DNA from: Hypsibius dujardini
Taxonomy: Eukaryota; Tardigrada; Eutardigrada; Parachela; Hypsibiidae
NCBI GenBank assembly: GCA_001579985.1
Contig: LRSR01012599.1
Location: 1 to 21,844, forward strand
Direction of reading: 5' to 3'
DNA: 21,844 bases
Position 1 is the first letter of the stretch. Every line of letters starts with the position of its first letter. Below, piece after piece: positions 9,991 to 19,718 of this stretch. The notes below the pieces were generated by a model. That model searched no databases, was not told the origin of the DNA, and was given only the letters and a program-made list of their open reading frames with translations. The position numbers and the translations under genes were made by a program.

Positions 9991-10461
9991 ACTTGCGAGT
10001 TGCGATGGAATTGTTTAGTTATATATTTAGATGATCACACAAGTTACGAGTTTTCCGGCGCTGTCGGTTCCCAGTGGCACACAATTCTTCATGCTTTTTT
10101 CCGTTCTATAGCCCTTGTAAACTGTTAGCGGTATATTTTCAATTATTTTTATAATTAAAGATATACCTCATAATTAGGGAAGAGTCTGCTGGAGCTTTGA
10201 GGTCAATTGTCACCGTCAGAGTCATTTCCCAAGGGGATAGATATAATAGAAATCGGCCCATATATAAAGCTGTCCAACTGTGCCGTCAATATAATTCTGA
10301 GACAGTACGGGTCATTTGCTTAAAGTGCAGTTAATATTATTATTCTTAATTTTTTAACTAGCTGGTTGTGGTACCCTGTACATATTTGATAAAGTAAATA
10401 ATACATCTAATGTGATAAAGAGGATTGAAAGAGTACATTGGAACTGAGAACTCTTACTCTA

Positions 10462-10467
10462 TTTATT
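10462..10467 (-). terminator. Candidate polyadenylation signal of the Six4-like gene
   Basis: AATAAA on the minus strand, about 545 bp beyond the stop codon at 11012. It is the first canonical hexamer I see downstream, implying a 3' UTR of roughly 550 nt. Confidence 0.35.
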
Positions 10468-10599
10468 TTGCCATCTTTTCCGGCTTTAAAGGCATTTTTC
10501 GTTAGTTCAGATTAAGATTTAAGCACCAGGCAGATTTTATCATCACCATACACGGGATCCTCCCACACGTCCCTCTTCGCCTCCATCTTCTCGCGCCCG

Positions 10600-10955
10600 C
10601 CCGGCTCCCCTAAAATTATCCGCTGCCTTAATTGAGGCAGTTAGACTGGGTTAATTGTAGAGCGTCTCTCGCGGCAGCGCGACAAAAGAGAGCGCGAGCT
10701 TCGTCCACTTAACGCCACCGTCACTACCGTCGTCTCTCATACAACGGAACGAACCCTGACAGCGTTAATTATAGACCTTCCATTGAAATGGCTTGTCCAC
10801 GGAAATGTCAGGCCCTGCGGCTCCTCCCCTCATTAAGGGATCAACTAACAGCCGCCGAACGACACAAACGCCACAATGGCCCATTTCCCTTCCGATAACA
10901 AACAATTATCCGCCAATCATCAGCGCTTCAAATTTCTGCTGCGAATGAAGAAAGG
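10600..10955. promoter_or_regulatory. GC-richer block with homeodomain-type motifs, candidate regulatory DNA
   Basis: This non-coding block 3' of the Six4-like gene stands out from the AT-rich surroundings. It contains several TTAATT/TAATTG cores, GATAACAAACAAT, GCCAATCA and an 18-bp palindrome with arms CTGCCT and AGGCAG around TAATTG (10623-10640). No reading frame explains it. Developmental regulator genes often have conserved enhancers nearby; the assignment is inference only. Confidence 0.3.
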
Positions 10956-11011
10956 AACACAGAGGGAATTTGTTTATAAAATGCAAAGGACATAGAATGC
11001 GTGCATAGTAG

Positions 11012-13857
11012 TTAGTAGGAACGGTCGGTGGTTGTGTCACTGGCATTGATCATTGCGGCGGCCGCGTACATGGCTGGATTGTTGAGGGCTGAGGAGTTGG
11101 AAAAGGCGCTGCTGGAACAGGACATGTTGTTGGTGAGATGGTGATGTTGGTTTGGGTTGGAAGGATGATGATGATGATGATGATGATGTCCGCCTCGGGA
11201 CATGGGAGAAGGTGGCCCTCCTCCACCGTTTCCTTGTCCGTTTCCGGCGGTAGAGTATTGGCTGTTGGCGTTTATGTTATAGATGGGAGGCATACACTGC
11301 TGTCCGTGGTATGCCAACGGTGAGGATGGACTGCTGCACAAACAAAACAAGTGGTCAAAATCATTTTTCGCCTACTAACTTGGCTAGTCTTTCAGATAAG
11401 CCTAATTCGAATTTACTCCACGTTTAATTTTATGATTAGGGTCCCATTTAGGTTGATGTTCCAAATTGGTTTCACCGTTCTTATCCCAATAACCTTTTTT
11501 TTGGCAGAATTTCAAATTTGGGAAAACAATGGAAGATTTCACTTTCCCTCATTTTGACTATAAAAACCTCCATTTTCGGAAAAGATTTCATTCGATGATT
11601 TTTTACACTGTCCTTCTAAAAATTCAATTTGAAATCGCTTAACGTCAATAGAATCACTTTAGGAATGCAGGGGGCGGAGCTACAAATCATTCTTGGGACT
11701 GGGCAGAAATGACCCACAGCCCCGCCCTCTTATACCCAAAAATGATTCTACCAATGCCCATCGACTCCAAATTGAATTCTCAAAGGAACTCTGTCAAAAA
11801 TCATTAAATGAAATTTTTTCCGAAAATCGACGTTTTTACAGTCAAAATCTTGCAATGTTTTCCCAACTTTGAAATTCTGCCGAAGAAAGTTATTGAAACA
11901 ACGACGGTGAAGTGAATTTGGAACACTAACGTAAATTGGACTATATTAATGAAAGTTAAAGTGAAGCCATTCTGAATTCGGCATCTGAAGTAGTTGAGAA
12001 GTAAGAAATAAAGAGGTTGCATTGTGTACCTGGGGTAGGGTGGAGCTCGATCCCGTTGACGTCGATTCTGAAATTTATTTATGGGGTTTCTATTTAGTTT
12101 TTTATGGCTACTAGGCTCCAATGTTTAGTATGTTAAAACAGTAGAATACATTTAGTTGCTAACTAATCTTATGATAGGTTTTCAGTTGCTGAATGTGTAA
12201 TGGGAATGTGTCCACTTTGTTTACCAACTACTAGATCACAGGTAATTAAGTAAAACCTAACAACTTCTTCAAATTTAGCTCTGCTTTACAACTCTTTTAG
12301 GTTCGTCAAGCGGACGAAAATCGGAATTATTTGGCTTATCCCTATTACTGCCAATATATTAACAGTAATTATAAGTGATAAATATTCTCAGGAATAATTA
12401 CTTTATTGAAAATGAATGGGAGAGTATAAATAATGAGCACACGACAATAAAGTCATAATACAGTATTCAAAGTTAACTTTTGAACTGACTCTTTTTTATT
12501 ATACTATTATTTAAATCCCGGTGCGAATAAACATTTTTCCAGTGAGATCTTTCTTTCATTACATTTCGGCCGTCGGTAAAATTTAATTAGTTCTGCTACT
12601 GTTAAATATTTTTGTATATTTTTGTCTTGTAATATTTAGGTAGAATAACAATTGTATTCCGACTATAGACAAGTATAAAAAGTAAGGCTCCGTATTGCCA
12701 GCACATACCTTGAACCAATTAGCGACCTGAGTGATGGTCAGGCCAGTTTTCTGCGACAGATAGCGCTTCTCCTCCGGTGAAGGATACCGATTAGCTTTAT
12801 AGCAATCCTAAATTTTACACAATAATTCTCCACACTGATATTTCCGTAAATGTGGATTGCAAAAAATGACCCAACAGCTGAACTAATAAGCCTGTTGACC
12901 TTTAGCGCAAGACGACTCTTTTCCTTAAAGCAGTAGATGGTTTCTTCCCCATCCCAAATGGTCTTTGGCAAGGGAAACTTGCGCCGAAGTCGATACTTGT
13001 CTCTATAGAAGAGAAAGAAGAAAATAAAGTAAAGTGATAGCATTGAAAGAGATGTGAAAAGTGAATTGTTCTTTTACACCGCTCCGAGTGAACGACATCG
13101 GGCCTTTTCCGCTTCAGCGTATCGAGCCTGATACCACAAATCCTGCAGCTCCCCATGGTGACAGGATAAAAATGAATGAGTCTCTAGAATGGAATAGACT
13201 TCGGAAAAACGGGCGTGATTAAAAGCTAGCCAGGCCATCGCCCGTTTATACATGTCCGTGGAGATGATGTCGCTGCGACCCGTGTAAGCACTTAAAAAGG
13301 CCGACAACATCTTCATATTCCCGCACTGCAGTTGCACCTACGACACAACCGCACAATACCGCCTTAATACTTTCTATATTTTTATCATTTTAATTGCAAT
13401 AATTATAGTTTTACGCTTACATATTCCTTGACTTTAACGCTTCCCTAGTTTAGTATTTTTTTTTGAAGAAAAATGCAAAGAATTTTAGTTTAATTTTAAT
13501 ATTGTGTACCTCAACGATGCAGTCAATCTGATCGAAGCTGTAGTCGGCCTGATGACCTTTCCCTGCTGCGGAATGGTTGTGCTTGGGCTCTTTCCGCGCA
13601 TGAGCTTTGTATTCCGTGGTATCGTGGAGGTCTTTCACCGGCTTAAGGTAGAGCTGCTCATTCATAATGGGTTGCTGAATTAAGTCCATGGATTTTGGTG
13701 GAGAAGGAGAAGATGAGCCTTGCAGTTGAGGGGGTTGGTTTAGAAGGTGCTGTGGTGGGAAATTGTTCTTCTTGTTTTGTTGGTGGGACAGTTCTTCGGA
13801 TGAGACGGAAGAGAGGGATCGAATAATGATGTCCTTACGGTAGGACCGTCGGTCCAT
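11012..13857 (-). CDS. Six4: Six4/5-type homeodomain transcription factor, complete
   Basis: Nuclear DNA-binding transcription factor of the sine oculis/Six family. Exons (minus): 13857-13510, 13337-13078, 13002-12900, 12807-12709, 12067-12030 and 11333-11012, with matching phases, 389 aa. The Met at 13857 is the first ATG in frame after an upstream stop. The SIX domain covers about residues 107-203 (FDQIDCIVE ... [18 protein letters not shown]). The homeodomain covers about 221-280, with [20 protein letters not shown] leading in and NWFKNRRQRDR as helix 3. W48, F49, N51 and R53 are present. LWYxARYxEAE and [13 protein letters not shown] favour Six4/5 over Six1/2 or Six3/6. The N-terminus is Pro/Ser-rich. 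The C-terminus has Gly-rich, Asn-rich and eight-His stretches and ends DRSY. Family knowledge links it to mesoderm, muscle and sensory development, often with Eya cofactors. CR-S-LGA replaces the usual GR-P-LGA. Confidence 0.9.
11163..11187. repeat. CAT/ATG trinucleotide run encoding poly-His in the Six4-like gene
   Basis: Repeated ATG on the plus strand (CAT on the coding strand) encodes eight consecutive His between Gly-Gly and Pro-Ser in the last exon. Homopolymer tracts like this are common in low-complexity tails of developmental transcription factors. Confidence 0.85.
11375..12010. repeat. Long imperfect palindrome within the last Six4-like intron
   Basis: Two arms of about 310 bp read inward toward a centre near 11690-11700. 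Examples: GTTCCAAATT at 11458-11467 pairs with 11915-11924, and CAGAT at 11393-11397 pairs with 11983-11987. Also paired are GGCAGAATTTCAAATTTGGG and its counterpart GGCAGAATTTCAAAGTTGGG. The left arm carries an extra block of about 15 bp (CACTTTCCCTC region). Identity is roughly three quarters by eye. The palindrome fills most of intron 11334-12029, leaving about 20-40 bp at each side. I found no target duplication. It is likely an old foldback/MITE, and its transcript could form one long hairpin. Confidence 0.8.
12030..12067 (-). CDS. Six4: 38-nt micro-exon of the Six4-like gene carrying homeodomain N51
   Basis: Bounded by AAATTTCAG and GTACAC, this exon encodes [12 protein letters not shown] plus two bases of a Ser codon. 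It contains the invariant Asn51 and Arg53 of the homeodomain recognition helix. The preceding exon ends exactly at Lys50 (12709). Skipping it would remove N51 and shift the frame. Introns of 641 and 696 bp flank it. Confidence 0.85.
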
Positions 13858-14292
13858 AATACAATTTCCAGTGAAAAAAGTGTTGCGGGGTTTACAGTTG
13901 TTAATGAGTTGTTTTGACTTTTCATTCAAATTGTCAATCGACTATTGTGTATGTGTGTATGTTCGAATGGATGGGCATGACAAAACGACAGTACGGTTAA
14001 GCTATACCTCCTCCCTAACTTCCTTCTTTCCCCGACAAGGGAGCCGCTGGTGTGAAAAATCTTCTCCCGGATTGGTTGGATTAATGGATCGATGATTGTG
14101 CCTTTTAAATTGACCCTGTCTGTCGCGGTGGCCGCTTGTCTCTCCGTCAACTCGTGTGATAAACGGTAGCAGCTGATAGATAAGGGACTTGTTGGAGTAC
14201 TGACTCTTACACGTTCACTCAGATTTGTAACATTCAAAAGAGCTACTTTTGTACATCCCAAACATACAGTACTAAAATGCAGAGCCGCGGTT
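13858..14292. other. Upstream region of the Six4-like gene, no gene seen
   Basis: Presumed 5' UTR and promoter side of the minus-strand Six4-like gene. In-frame stop TGA precedes the Met at 13857. A short GT-rich run lies near 13945-13965. The minus-strand frame 13926-14378 overlaps the foldback element and is not treated as a gene. Confidence 0.35.
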
Positions 14293-14573
14293 GGATTACC
14301 TGGCGGTGACAACCTAAGCAAATCCCCTAGGGGCGCCCCCTGGGGTCTAGCAAAGCACTGGACCTCTAACACTGCCATTCAATTCAAAATTTCATGCTTA
14401 GCAAAAATATATTCGGGCTTGATTTACTAGGTATTCTTTTTTAACCCCAAATATATTTTTTGCTATTCAATATGATTTTGGATCGAATGGCAGTTCTAGG
14501 GGTCCAGATTTCTGCTAGACTCTCAGAGGATGCGCCTAGGGGATTTGCTCGGGTTGCCACCCCCTGGTAATCC
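14293..14573. mobile_element. Foldback MITE with long terminal inverted repeats, 281 bp
   Basis: The left end GGATTACCTGGCGGTGACAA is inverted on the right as GGATTACCAGGGGGTGGCAA. The similarity continues inward for about 125-130 bp per arm. Shared blocks are AGCAAATCCCCTAGG, GTCTAGCA, CTGCCATTC and TAGCAAAAATATAT. The arms almost meet, so there is little unique interior and no coding capacity. Flanks are GTT on the left and TAAC on the right, and no convincing target duplication remains. A partial copy of the end (GGATTACCTAGCTGAC) occurs at 14611-14626. Superfamily unassigned. Confidence 0.85.
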
Positions 14574-15100
14574 TAACGTGCCTCGGTCAAAATGCGAAAT
14601 TTTGGTGGGGATTACCTAGCTGACAAGGCTGGTCGAAGTTAACCGTATTTTGCCTTTTTTGAATTGCCTGGGTTGCCCAACACCGCCACATAGAATAGGG
14701 CGAAGATCGAAGAACGCTTAGATTACTATTTGTATCATCCAGAATGGTTTTTCGGTACACCTTTATTCTAAGGAAATGCAGTTTACACCTCTCTGTTTAT
14801 GACATCGATTAGACGGAAAATGAACAGGATTTTTCATCTCTCAAGTCAAATTGACGACAATTCCGCTCCTCCGACATTGGTGAATTTTGAATTTTTTTCG
14901 CACAGCACAGTAGAAAAGTGGAATGTTCATGAGTGGTTAATCAACCTCGACACAGCACACACGAAAGCACTCGCATCGATCGGGGGAGATGAAAGTGCGC
15001 CACCTTGCGTGCGCTTCGCCATAACACAATTATTACAATGCACGTATAGCGATGACGTGGTTCCGCGTTCCCCTTCATTACAAGCAAATTTACAATAGGG
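14574..15100. other. No supported gene
   Basis: Apart from a partial copy of the foldback terminus near 14611, I see no structure. A 99-codon plus-strand frame (14799-15098) has no recognised motif, no splice context and no upstream support, so it is not called. Confidence 0.35.
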
Positions 15101-15106
15101 TTTATT
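15101..15106 (-). terminator. Polyadenylation signal of the DH31 gene
   Basis: AATAAA on the minus strand, 192 bp beyond the DH31 stop codon (15298-15300). It is the first canonical hexamer downstream. Confidence 0.5.
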
Positions 15107-15297
15107 ATTATTTTCTATCTTCCTCTCAAAGACGTCATGTTAAAAAAGGCTCATCCTTCCTCTCTTTAGGCTCTATTCAATGTAGTATCCCATCAAAAGG
15201 TTCCAGAGGATTATAAACATATGTATCATATGGTCCACCCTTCCGTGGATATGTCTTCCTCACGGCATTAACAGTATTTCAAAAATACTTTTCCCTT

Positions 15298-16233
15298 CTA
15301 TTGGGGTCCGGTGGATCTTCGCTTCCTGCCTGGTGCTGGAAAGAAAAATAACAAAAATAAAATAGGCATTTGCAAAATCAAAGTGAAAGATTGCTACGCC
15401 GTGACCTTGAGCCATGAACAATTGCCTACCTAAGGCAGAATTAGCCAGTCCCATGGCCTGGCTATGACGTGCTATTCGAGATCCCGCCAAGCCCCGTTTG
15501 AAGCCAAAGTCCAGTGCTCCGTCTGCGAGCTCCCTGAAACAAATTTACACTCAGCGCCGAAACACATTAGACTGTCTGTTTAATAAGTAGCCGCAGTAGT
15601 AGTAGTATTGCTAATTTCAAAAAAACTGAAACGGTGCTTGGATAGTATTATCTACTCACAATCCAACTTGTTTAACTTTTTCAAGCGTTTCCATCATTTC
15701 GTTTGAAAGATAAAAAACTAGAGTACTCAAGATGATCCCACTGCATATACACTGTATTGGGCTTATATTTTCCCGTACCCATATTAGTTGCTAAAATTAT
15801 CATTATCTTTTTTGAGAGTACAAAAAATGTTAAAATGATTACCTTTATCATACTGTTACTTAAACTCATCCTTGTCACCGGTCAAATTTATAATTGTGAC
15901 AATCAGCATTAGTTGCCAGTTCGAATAAATCATACCTTGCGTCCTCAGTCAGCGCTTGCCGCAAGAGCTCCTCGGAGAGGCTCATCTGCCCCGTTGGACT
16001 CGCTGCAGTGACCTTGGATGCGCGATTGCGTTGACCGAAAGCACTCCTAAACGCCAAACGATACGACAGACAAAGTGAGAAATCCCTTGAAAACTCACCA
16101 TTAATTATTGTGTTAAACCTTAAAATATAAGGAAGACTCACAAGGAGGGATTATACATGACATATGAAGAGGCCAAATGGAGGCCCACAAACACCACAAG
16201 AAAGAGGAGAATTCGTCCGATATGGCCGGCCAT
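15298..16233 (-). CDS. DH31: Calcitonin-like diuretic hormone (DH31) precursor, complete
   Basis: Secreted neuropeptide precursor. Exons (minus): 16233-16142, 16046-15936, 15533-15430 and 15335-15298, with phases matching, 114 aa. The Met at 16233 starts a signal peptide (GRILLFLVVFVGLHLASS). The hormone is mainly in exon 3: ALDFGFKRGLAGS, then RIARHSQAMGLANSAL. Exon 4 adds Ala-Pro, a Gly amide donor, RKRR and a short tail. The predicted mature peptide is 31 residues ending in Pro-amide. It fits the DH31 pattern LDxGxxRGxxG...MGLA...P-amide. DH31 acts through calcitonin-receptor-like class B GPCRs on Malpighian/gut fluid secretion and motility in insects. Oddities: no dibasic site precedes the hormone (only one Arg, in DAR/ELADG), and an internal Lys-Arg lies inside it. 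It overlaps no other gene and is on the same strand as the Six4-like gene. Confidence 0.85.
15660..15725 (-). CDS. Possible optional 66-nt exon of the DH31 gene
   Basis: Inside the 402-nt second intron a segment is bounded by CTTGAG and a strong donor GTGAGT. It accepts and returns exactly the phases of exons 2 and 3, so it could be included without a frameshift. It would add YLSNEMMETLEKVKQVG, reminiscent of the short helical spacer before the hormone in several DH31 precursors. Its inclusion changes the Arg at the exon 2/3 junction to Ser. The acceptor lacks a strong pyrimidine tract. Confidence 0.35.
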
Positions 16234-17640
16234 CGTGATAAAAGATATATGGCTCTATCCAGCACACCGAATTCCTTCCTCAAAGGCTTTTTCTGCGGGG
16301 TGTAGCAGAATAATATAAGCGGATATTAAGAAGGAAAGGGGTGTGGATGTTTAAAGTCTTACGGGTACATAGCAGATTAACAAACGCGTCAAAAGTGGGC
16401 GGGAAAATGTTCTTATCGAATCAAACGATGACCATTCCTTCCGTGCGCGCAAAGAGAAAAACTGCTTATTTGGATTATCACAATATTTTAAAGCTGCTGC
16501 ACGACCTCGTCGATCGGCGAAACGAGAGAGATATTACCCACGCATTGAAAGAGAGAGAGAGAAAGAGAAAAAGGGGGGATTTCGCAGAAACCGCAAATAT
16601 CCTACGCGAGACAATTGAATTGCGCGATTGAATTAGAAGGTCCGGTGACCGGAAACGTGGATCGCACAATAATGTTAACACCTTCCCCTTCCTTCCCTTC
16701 CCTTCTGTCGTTGACTGTCAATTAAGGATGAGGAATAATGTGGCAAGGTAAAAGCAAACGGGCCTCCCGGGTGATGATCGGGTAAACAAGAGGCAAGGAG
16801 AAAAGTTTTTTATAACTCATAATCGCACAGTCAGCGCGACCCAATCACTTCTCCTCCGATGCAACTGCTCAGGGTCGCGTCGAGGTCCCATCAACGGAGG
16901 TGGTTGAAAATAAAACATTTTAATTAAAACATTTCAATTTAACATACATACAAGAAAATGTCATTTTTGTGAAATATCTAATGCATGATTCTGTGTAAAG
17001 TTTTCCAGAGTAATAATTACAAGCACTGTCCTTCATAAGACACAGATGTACCGACGATGGGAGTGGGGAGAGGGGTAGGCAAAAAACAAACACGTTAATT
17101 TAGCCATTATATTTAAGATATCAAACCGTGAAGTTGTAGTTTAGAACGCTCTACTATACCGTTTTATTCAAAGTTTAATTAAATAAACTTAATAAAGTTC
17201 AAAGATCTATTCCTGAGGCAGAGACATTGATTATCCGGGGCGGATATTAATGTTACCTCAGCCCCCTCCCCCCCAATGCGGCCCTGTTTCTTAGGTGTTG
17301 GATGCAGTACCCGCTTCGAAAAATAGAGCCATTGTACTGGAACTATTCAGTCCAGCCCTCCCGTCTACCCGACGCCGGACGGACGGGCGGAAAAACGGAA
17401 GCGCGGGCTAGCGTTGCTTTGACTTGTATGAGAGGAGAGAGTGGGGGAGACTCTCGAAATACCACACCTCTCTCTTAATGTTAAGGGGTAATTTGCCGAT
17501 AAGGAGCGCCGGTTAACCATCATCACAGTTCCCTCCCTCCCGTTGTGCGCGTCAAGAAACGTGAGCTTATGATGAACTCTCGCTTGTCGGCAGATAGAAG
17601 TCGCAGAATGATTAGTCAGCATTTTCTTTAAGTCCTATAT
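16234..17640. other. Upstream of the DH31 gene, no supported gene
   Basis: Contains a GA-rich run (about 16545-16578), a pyrimidine run of CCTT units (16681-16706) and a GC-richer patch at 17215-17420. A 96-codon plus-strand frame (16341-16631) owes its Arg/Lys/Glu-rich end to the GA run. A minus-strand frame at 17365-17622 has no motif. Neither is called. Confidence 0.35.
16312..16318 (-). promoter_or_regulatory. Possible TATA box of the DH31 gene
   Basis: TTATATTA-like sequence on the minus strand, about 80 bp upstream of the DH31 Met at 16233. This is compatible with a transcription start near 16285. Weak match in AT-rich DNA. Confidence 0.2.
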
Positions 17641-19127
17641 CTTTTATCCAGGTTCCGAGACGTGATATCTGGGCCGGGTGAGTTTTAACGTATAAACCGA
17701 TTGTCAGGTCAACACCGGCTAATTAAACATTAGTGACGCAGACTCCATCAAAGTCCGAGAAGATCGACAGCTTTGTCATAATCTCGGCAAAGCATTCCTC
17801 AAGGCCATGGGTAGCTGCCTCTGGAGCACTCGTATAATACTCGGGGGTCGGGGCTATAGCCCACCTTCATTATCATATAAGAATTGAAATATTACTTCAA
17901 CAGATAAAGAAATCTCGATTACCAAGGTTACTGTTGGTTGACCGCTGTTTTACCTAACGCTCTCAAAACTCTTGCAGATGCAACTAGTGTTAATGAAATA
18001 TCTGGCCTTTCGGAACCATTTATTAATCGATTGGTTCAGTTGGCGAAATTCGTGAACGCACTTCAAGTGCCTAAAGTCTGTGACGTAGCGCAGACTTAAT
18101 AAGAGATGTTGGTGAGGCAAGTTAGAATTAGGTATCGGTCATTTCAGATCTAACGACGGTAAATCAGACAAAAGCGGATAGTCAGTTCGTTTTCTCTCCT
18201 TCCGTCCTTATGTTTGTAATTCCGTCTGGCCGGCCGTACATTGTTCTGTCTATGTCTTCTTTTCGGTCTGTCAGAAGAAAGAAGTTTAATCCTGGAGAAC
18301 GTTCTGCAACGCATTCGGTAGATTTACTGATTCGGACAATATCAATTGATGATTGATTGCTCAATTATTGCTCTCCACTTACCAATTGACCTCTACCACA
18401 CATAATGAATTAATCAATCAAGCAGAAGGAATCATCTTTAATTAATTGGTTGATTAACTATCCCTATAAGGGTTATCCAGTCAAGTTAAGCCGATTGTAT
18501 AGTGTCATAATCGATTGATTCACAGTGATTTTGATTGATCCACGTTGTTTTTGTTTACGCAAATTTGTTTACATTCAAACCACATCCGTTTTGTGTTCCC
18601 GTAATGTATTTTCTTTTCAAACTTTTATTACCGAACATATGCTTTCTGAGCACTAGAAAGTGATTTTTGCAGTTTTATTCCAACATTGTTAGCCTGAGGT
18701 CGAGCATGGACCTGCCGCTCCTCGAAAAAAGAGCTCTGCAGAAGTGCTGTTGCGCCTTGTGGTTCGTTCTTATATTTCCTGATGCGACAACCTTTATTTC
18801 TGTCTTTTTAGCGTATACCGGACTGGGTCTTCTTTTATCCGTGAAAGATTAGTGAACACAAATTGCACTCGTTGGTGAACCACTTGCTTTTCAGTCTACA
18901 TGCATTAAAGATGGCGGCCTCGTGGTTTTTGACGTCCACCCTGTAATCATACCAGCATATCTTTTTCATTAACTCCAAAATTTATTTGCTATCACAAAGC
19001 TATTTGCCATTCATGAAGGAATTTTGAAGTCAAAGGGGGAATCTTGTTCTACTAAAAAATGGTCCGTTTAGATTTTCTGAAAACATTCCCACCGTCATCT
19101 CAAATTCAATTACTTTTTTATTTTCCA
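17641..19127. other. AT-rich intergenic DNA with TTGATT/TTAATTG-rich patch
   Basis: No gene is supported. 18340-18540 is dense in TTGATTGAT, TTAATTAATTGG and GTTGATTAAC words. A similar vocabulary recurs at about 20310-20500. A 61-codon frame at 18667-18852 (plus) with a hydrophobic C-terminal half is unassigned and may be chance. Confidence 0.35.
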
Positions 19128-19355
19128 TCATTGATAAAACACTTTTGCTTCTAAAGAATGTCTTATCAATGGTTCTATCGATCTAAGATTGCGGATGACT
19201 GCTGCAATTTCAGCTGAACGCGCGATTTCAAAAAACTCGTACGGGCTCAACTTGGCTGGATAACCCTTCTGTAAGACCATATGGTGACTCCGGTTTGAGC
19301 CAGATCGTCCATGTTGGCAATGAAAATGGAAAATGTGGATACATCTGTGGGTGTA

Positions 19356-19487
19356 CTGTGCTGTCGCAACCAATTGGTGCTGCTTTTTAGACCCACACGT
19401 ATATTATGAATACACACACTGTACTTCACTGCAGTCACAATATACGGTGGATCAAAAATGAAGCACCAATTGGTCGCGACATTACAG
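19356..19487. repeat. Hairpin-forming inverted repeat (arms about 54 bp, loop 25 bp)
   Basis: The left arm 19356-19409 and right arm 19435-19487 share TGTCGC, ACCAATTGGTGCT and CGTATATT in inverted order, with roughly 80 percent identity. The arms sit inside two overlapping minus-strand frames, which are therefore unlikely to be genes. It could be the ends of a small mobile element or a short transcribed hairpin. Confidence 0.75.
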
Positions 19488-19718
19488 AATGGGCGAGTGT
19501 GTGTACTACACTTAAGCAATTTTGTTTGCTCTAAAGGCTAATTATCCCGTGCTGTACTAATTTTGTGACATCACTTATTGCAAACTGTAAACTTGTCAAA
19601 GCGAAGTGTTATCACACTCCCACTGTTCTCAAACTTGTATCTTACGTTCAATCGCGCAGTGCTAATGGTGCTGACGGACAATCAGTGGTAAGCTGGATCT
19701 AATGCATCGAACAGAAGT

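Noticed and set aside
11351-11557. Hydrophobic plus-strand frame of 68 codons, similar to a minus-strand frame at 11804-12121
   Set aside because: The similarity arises because both are readings of the two arms of the intronic palindrome; neither has a gene context.
13926-14378. 150-codon minus-strand frame upstream of the Six4-like gene
   Set aside because: It runs into the foldback element (14293-14573), shows no domain, and is not needed for the Six4-like model, whose first Met follows an in-frame stop.
14799-15098. 99-codon plus-strand frame
   Set aside because: No recognisable motif, no splice signals, convergent with the 3' end of the DH31 gene; coding status cannot be supported.
16341-16631. 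96-codon plus-strand frame ending in an Arg/Lys/Glu-rich tail
   Set aside because: The charged tail is produced by a GA-rich run; nothing else supports a gene.
18340-18540. Repeated TTGATT/TTAATT words that might resemble a CRISPR-like or satellite array
   Set aside because: No regular spacing or constant repeat unit; this is AT-rich vocabulary in a eukaryotic genome.
19128-19519. Two overlapping minus-strand frames of 81 and 90 codons
   Set aside because: Both run through the inverted repeat at 19356-19487 and lack any domain.
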